DNA of 10,012 bases from Gammaproteobacteria bacterium RBG_16_57_12 (GTDB lineage Bacteria; Pseudomonadota; Gammaproteobacteria; RBG-16-57-12): positions 7,175-17,186 of the forward strand of contig MGXL01000113.1 of NCBI GenBank assembly GCA_001801365.1, read 5' to 3'. The position numbers and the translations under genes are program-made. Positions within the stretch are counted from its first letter, which is position 1; the number at the start of each line of letters is the position of its first letter. The notes below the pieces were generated by a model. It saw nothing but the letters and a program-made list of their open reading frames with translations. It searched no databases and was not told where the DNA came from. Of the stretch, positions 7,058 to 10,012 are shown in pieces.

Positions 7058-7821
7058 AGATCGCCTCGTGGAACGTCAATTCCCTCAAGGTGCGGCTGCC
7101 CCAGGTGCTGGACTGGCTGCAACAACAGCAGCCGGATATTCTGGCGTTGCAGGAAACCAAGCTGACCGATGAGCATTTTCCCGCCACTGAGATTCAGGCG
7201 GCGGGTTATCACGCCGTCCATGCCGGACAAAAGACCTATAACGGCGTCGCCCTGCTCAGCAAACAACCGGCGCAAGAGGTGCTGGCCGACATCCCCGGCC
7301 TGGAGGATGCACAGCGGCGCATCCTCTGCGCGACCCTCGCTGGCATCCGGGTGATCAATCTCTATGTGCCGAACGGTCAGGAGGTGGGCAGCGAGAAATT
7401 CCGCTACAAGCTCGACTGGCTGCAGCACATCACCCGCTATATCAAGCAACAACTGGCGGCCCATCCCAAACTGGTGGTGCTGGGTGATTTCAACGTCACG
7501 CCTGAAGATCGGGATGTGCACGATCCCCTGGCCTGGCATGAGCAGATCCTGTGCAGCACGCCCGAGCGGCAGGCCTTACAGGGCATGCTCGCCCTCGGCC
7601 TGAACGACAGCTTCCGATTGTTTGAACAGCCCGACAACATCTTCAGCTGGTGGGATTACCGCGCGGGCGGTTTTCGCCGCAATGCCGGGCTGCGCATCGA
7701 TCTGATCCTGACCAGCGCGGCGCTGAGCTCGGCCTGCACCTCGGCCTCCATCGACACGGCGCCGCGTGCGCTGGAACGACCCTCGGATCATGCGCCGGTG
7801 CTTGCCGAATTCACCGACTGA
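7054..7821 (+). CDS. xth: Exodeoxyribonuclease III (AP endonuclease)
   Basis: Mg-dependent 3'-5' exonuclease and AP endonuclease of base excision repair, cytoplasmic. All catalytic positions of the ExoIII/EEP fold are visible in 255 residues: N7 in SWNVNS, E34 in LALQETKL, Y104 in NLYVPNGQE, D145 and N147 in LGDFNVTPED, D216 in GLRIDLIL, and D245-H246 in SDHAPV. The WWDYRAGGFRRN loop (199-210) for AP-site recognition is intact. ATG overlaps the prlC stop (ATGA) and has no ribosome binding site of its own, which implies translational coupling. The gene could equally be named xthA; nothing is unusual in the sequence. A weak hairpin (7833-7851) follows the stop, without a T run. Confidence 0.96.
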   Translation: MKIASWNVNSLKVRLPQVLDWLQQQQPDILALQETKLTDEHFPATEIQAAGYHAVHAGQKTYNGVALLSKQPAQEVLADIPGLEDAQRRILCATLAGIRVINLYVPNGQEVGSEKFRYKLDWLQHITRYIKQQLAAHPKLVVLGDFNVTPEDRDVHDPLAWHEQILCSTPERQALQGMLALGLNDSFRLFEQPDNIFSWWDYRAGGFRRNAGLRIDLILTSAALSSACTSASIDTAPRALERPSDHAPVLAEFTD

Positions 7822-7929
7822 TCATCTGTGTGCCGGGAGATAACTTCTCGGATAAATACTACAAAAATCATCCGTATATGAGCAATGTGTGAGGGACACT
7901 CAAGGCCTGATCGTTGTTGATGCAGCACC

Positions 7930-7956
7930 TTGCAAGCCACCGGGCAAAGGTATAAC
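7930..7956 (+). promoter_or_regulatory. Candidate sigma-70 promoter for the cytochrome gene
   Basis: TTGCAA (7930-7935) and TATAAC (7951-7956) with a 15-nt spacer, shorter than the ideal 17. A start near 7963 would leave a leader of about 30 nt with a purine-rich ribosome binding site before the ATG at 7995. The rest of the 173-nt gap after xth shows no gene. Confidence 0.35.
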
Positions 7957-7994
7957 GTACAGAATATTGTTCAGACTTAGAGGGGAGAGGGTGG

Positions 7995-8384
7995 ATGCCA
8001 ATGAACGTTCAAAACAAAAATAAACTGCTCACGACATTTTTAGCGCCCGCATTACTGCTGGGGTGCGGACAGGGGCCGGAGATCAGTTTCAACACCGATA
8101 TCAAACCCATTTTCGATGCCAAATGTATCGAGTGTCATAAGGCTGGTGGCGTGGGTGAAGAAAAGAGTGGCCTGAATCTGGAGAGTTACGATAGCCTGAT
8201 GAAAGGCACCCGCTTCGGCAAGGTGATCGATCCGGGCCACAGCGTCTCCAGCACCCTGGTCATACTGATCGGGGACCGCGCCGATCCTTCCATCCGCATG
8301 CCGCATGGTGACCGCGAAAAACTGGATGATGCTCAAATTGCGCTGATCAAACAATGGATCGATCAGGGCGCGAAGAATAACTGA
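7995..8384 (+). CDS. Single-haem c-type cytochrome lipoprotein (PSCyt1-like domain)
   Basis: 129 residues. Residues 1-23 are a lipoprotein signal peptide (NKNKLLTTFLAPALLLG) with lipobox LLGC and the lipid-modified cysteine at C24, so the protein is exported and anchored to a membrane in the periplasm. One haem site, C44-x-x-C47-H48, is preceded by IKPIFDAK, the signature of the planctomycete-type cytochrome c domain; M102 in RMPHG is the probable sixth ligand, followed by the C-terminal helix ALIKQWIDQGAK. Such domains act as electron carriers or accessory redox modules; partner unknown. ATG 7995 is chosen behind GGGGAGAGGGTGG; an in-frame ATG at 8001 would also keep the whole signal. Closed by the strong terminator at 8398-8431; the gene stands alone. 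Confidence 0.88.
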   Translation: MPMNVQNKNKLLTTFLAPALLLGCGQGPEISFNTDIKPIFDAKCIECHKAGGVGEEKSGLNLESYDSLMKGTRFGKVIDPGHSVSSTLVILIGDRADPSIRMPHGDREKLDDAQIALIKQWIDQGAKNN

Positions 8385-8397
8385 TGATCAATGCCCG

Positions 8398-8431
8398 AAA
8401 AGAGGCCGGTGTCCAGACACCGGCCTCTTTT
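8398..8431. terminator. Bidirectional rho-independent terminator
   Basis: A perfect inverted repeat: AAAAGAGGCCGGTGTC (8398-8413) against GACACCGGCCTCTTTT (8416-8431), folding to a 15-bp stem with a CCAG loop and T runs on both strands. It lies between the convergent cytochrome gene and the outer-membrane protein gene and can end both. Confidence 0.95.
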
Positions 8432-8451
8432 ATTGGGAATTGACGCCCGGC

Positions 8452-9426
8452 TTAGTTGAACAGATAGTCCAGCTTCAGATAGGGCCCCTTCATTACCGTA
8501 TCCAGCTGCTCCCAGCTCCCCGCCCAGGCGGTGCCCACATCCTCCCCGTCTGTTTCAAGATTCAGGTACTTATAACCTGCGGCGATAGCAAGATGTGGGC
8601 GTGGCGTAAACCGTAAACTCATATCCCCGTCATAGGCCCTGCCATCGGCGATGATTTTTTCCGGCCTCTGGTCGGCGGGAGGCCGTTCCGGATAACGCAA
8701 GCCGGTATAGTCCGCCTCCAGCGAGGGGATGAAGCCCACCGCCCAGTTGAATGCCAGCCCCTGCTCCACTGGCACGTTGCCCCGCAGCCCCAGCCTGAGC
8801 CCTCGATACTTGAGGGTGTAATTGTTCCAGTTTTCCGCCCAGGAGATGGCCATGGGGGTATACCAATCCACCACAATCAGGGGATCGTAGTAGCCCGCCT
8901 GATTCTCGATCGACAGGTAACCGACCCCCAGATCGATAAAACTGTCCTCGGCCTCCTCACCCCGCAGCCGCATGAAATAATTTATCTCCCATTGACTGCT
9001 GTCACCCCGGCTGGTGGAGTAGGAAAGGTGCGATATCACCCCGGCGGCATCATAGTCCGTATCGGTCAGGGTACCTAGATCGAAATCACCGGAGCGGTAG
9101 TTGATCTCAAGCGAGGCCTTATGAGGGCTGATAATCTCCACACTGAGGCCGTTCATGGCGCCATCAACCGGATGATTAAGGTTCCAGATATTGGCGGAAC
9201 CACGCGGGCCGCCGGTCATGTCAAACTGACCTTCCTGCATCCAGAGTAAGACGCCAAGCTTCACCTCGAACAACCTTGGAGTCTCCATCGGTACCGAATT
9301 TTCGATTGGTGGTTTATCGCTCTCCTGAGCCTGGATAGCGCCAACTCCTGGTTGTGAGGCATTTTCCTCAGCGTGTAACTGCACGCAGAGCAGCAACAAG
9401 GCCGCAATCCAGGATGTCCTCTGCAT
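8452..9426 (-). CDS. Unrecognised exported protein, probable outer-membrane beta-barrel
   Basis: 324 residues from the ATG at 9426, chosen because GGAGGG (9430-9435) precedes it and because the protein then begins with a clean signal peptide, MQRTSWIAALLLLC then VQLHA, cut after A19; a longer frame to 9489 lacks a ribosome binding site and buries the signal. The cysteine at 14 is not in a lipobox. Residues 20-50 are a polar, acidic linker. From about 50 onward the sequence alternates polar and hydrophobic residues with many aromatic girdle residues, ending in GPYLKLDYLFN, close to but not exactly the terminal aromatic of barrel proteins. Segments such as HLAIAAGYKYLNLE resemble OmpA-type strands. 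I do not recognise the family. Convergent to the cytochrome gene, divergent from ubiD. Confidence 0.75.
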   Translation of the reverse strand: MQRTSWIAALLLLCVQLHAEENASQPGVGAIQAQESDKPPIENSVPMETPRLFEVKLGVLLWMQEGQFDMTGGPRGSANIWNLNHPVDGAMNGLSVEIISPHKASLEINYRSGDFDLGTLTDTDYDAAGVISHLSYSTSRGDSSQWEINYFMRLRGEEAEDSFIDLGVGYLSIENQAGYYDPLIVVDWYTPMAISWAENWNNYTLKYRGLRLGLRGNVPVEQGLAFNWAVGFIPSLEADYTGLRYPERPPADQRPEKIIADGRAYDGDMSLRFTPRPHLAIAAGYKYLNLETDGEDVGTAWAGSWEQLDTVMKGPYLKLDYLFN

Positions 9427-9615
9427 ACTCCCTCCGTGATTTGCTATCTGCGGGTCATTGGATATTAATGGAGTCTGTAATATTCCCATATCGGTAGTAA
9501 ATTAACTAGCCAACACGCCTCGCTCCATAAGGCCCTTTCGCGCATCCCCGGTCACCTTGGCTTGCCTTAATTCTCGGCGGATGCAAGGAAGGATATCTGC
9601 TGATATCATGCAACG
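9427..9615. other. Divergent spacer between the outer-membrane protein gene and ubiD
   Basis: 189 nt. The part near 9464-9505 is AT-rich and probably holds the promoter of the minus-strand gene, though no clear -35/-10 pair is seen. The ubiD side contains a ribosome binding site and a hairpin described separately. No gene fits here. Confidence 0.5.
9586..9615 (+). promoter_or_regulatory. ubiD leader: Shine-Dalgarno, hairpin and three-codon upstream frame
   Basis: AGGAAGG (9586-9592) stands too far from the ubiD ATG at 9616 in linear distance. Between them is GATATC-TGCT-GATATC (9592-9607), a 6-bp stem with a 4-nt loop, then ATG-CAA-CGA-TGA (9608-9619), a mini frame whose stop overlaps the ubiD start. 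Folding the hairpin would place the Shine-Dalgarno about 8 nt from ATG 9616. The stem is AT-rich and thus weak. Confidence 0.35.
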
Positions 9616-10012
9616 ATGAAATATAAAGACCTGCGCGATTTCATCGCTCAACTCGAAAAGGCCGGCGAACTGAAACGCATCCGGCAGGAAGTTGATCCTT
9701 ACCTGGAAATGACCGAGATCTGTGACCGCACCCTGCGTGCCGGCGGGCCGGCCCTGCTGTTCGAGAACCCCAAGGGGCACACCATCCCCGTACTGGCCAA
9801 TCTGTTCGGCACGCCGCGTCGTGTAGCGCTCGGCATGGGTGAGGATTCCGTGAAAGCCCTGCGCGAGGTCGGCAAACTGCTGGCCTATCTCAAAGAGCCG
9901 GAGCCGCCCAAGGGGCTGAGGGATGCCTGGGACAAGCTGCCGGTGTTCAAACAGGTGTTGAACATGGCGCCCAAGGTGATCAGCCGCCCGCCCTGCCAGG
10001 AGGTGATCCTGG
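9616..10012 (+). CDS. ubiD: UbiD, 3-octaprenyl-4-hydroxybenzoate decarboxylase, N-terminal part
   Basis: Runs off the right edge; 132 codons are present. The N-terminus [20 protein letters not shown], followed by [20 protein letters not shown] and [12 protein letters not shown], is that of the UbiD family, prenylated-FMN-dependent decarboxylases that act on the polyprenyl-hydroxybenzoate intermediate of ubiquinone synthesis. [15 protein letters not shown] and the helix up to [13 protein letters not shown] also fit. The catalytic and cofactor residues lie beyond the window, so activity cannot be judged; other UbiD-family decarboxylases share this N-terminus less closely. Start at 9616 is the family start. 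Confidence 0.92.
   Translation, partial: MKYKDLRDFIAQLEKAGELKRIRQEVDPYLEMTEICDRTLRAGGPALLFENPKGHTIPVLANLFGTPRRVALGMGEDSVKALREVGKLLAYLKEPEPPKGLRDAWDKLPVFKQVLNMAPKVISRPPCQEVIL

Overview
The window reads as a stretch of a free-living gammaproteobacterial chromosome. The oligopeptidase A, HemB, AroE, gamma-carbonic-anhydrase and UbiD proteins all have gammaproteobacterial character. HemB is the magnesium type found in Pseudomonas-like lineages. Coding DNA is GC-rich, with two short AT-rich intergenic patches. A respiratory, ubiquinone-using lifestyle is suggested by ubiD and a c-type cytochrome lipoprotein. I cannot name the genus. A Chromatiales-like relative is my guess, not something the sequence proves.

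Layout. Positions 1-310 (minus) hold the N-terminus of an HlyD-type membrane-anchored adaptor cut by the window edge. A 609-nt divergent region follows, with two weak overlapping small-ORF candidates next to the adaptor and an AT-rich stretch before adk. On the plus strand come adk (920), with an unusual lysine-rich tail, a strong hairpin terminator, then hemB and aroE in a tight pair. Convergent to these, on the minus strand, are a small RRM protein and a gamma-class carbonic anhydrase-like protein, probably one transcript. A 133-nt divergent spacer leads to prlC and xth, which overlap by 4 nt. Next is a single-heme c-type lipoprotein gene with its own candidate promoter. A perfect bidirectional terminator separates it from a convergent outer-membrane beta-barrel candidate. 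Finally ubiD runs off the right edge.

Most genes are housekeeping: adenylate balance, haem, shikimate, peptide turnover, DNA repair and ubiquinone. The standout is adk. Its frame stays open past the normal adenylate kinase end, through an apparent 5' leader with a good ribosome binding site, into a 69-residue histone-H1-like Lys/Ala/Thr tail. The locus can therefore in principle make both an Adk-histone fusion and a free basic protein from an internal start. Secondary points of interest are a stand-alone bacterial RRM protein with a basic tail, a PSCyt1-like lipoprotein beside an unrecognised outer-membrane protein, and a hairpin in the ubiD leader.
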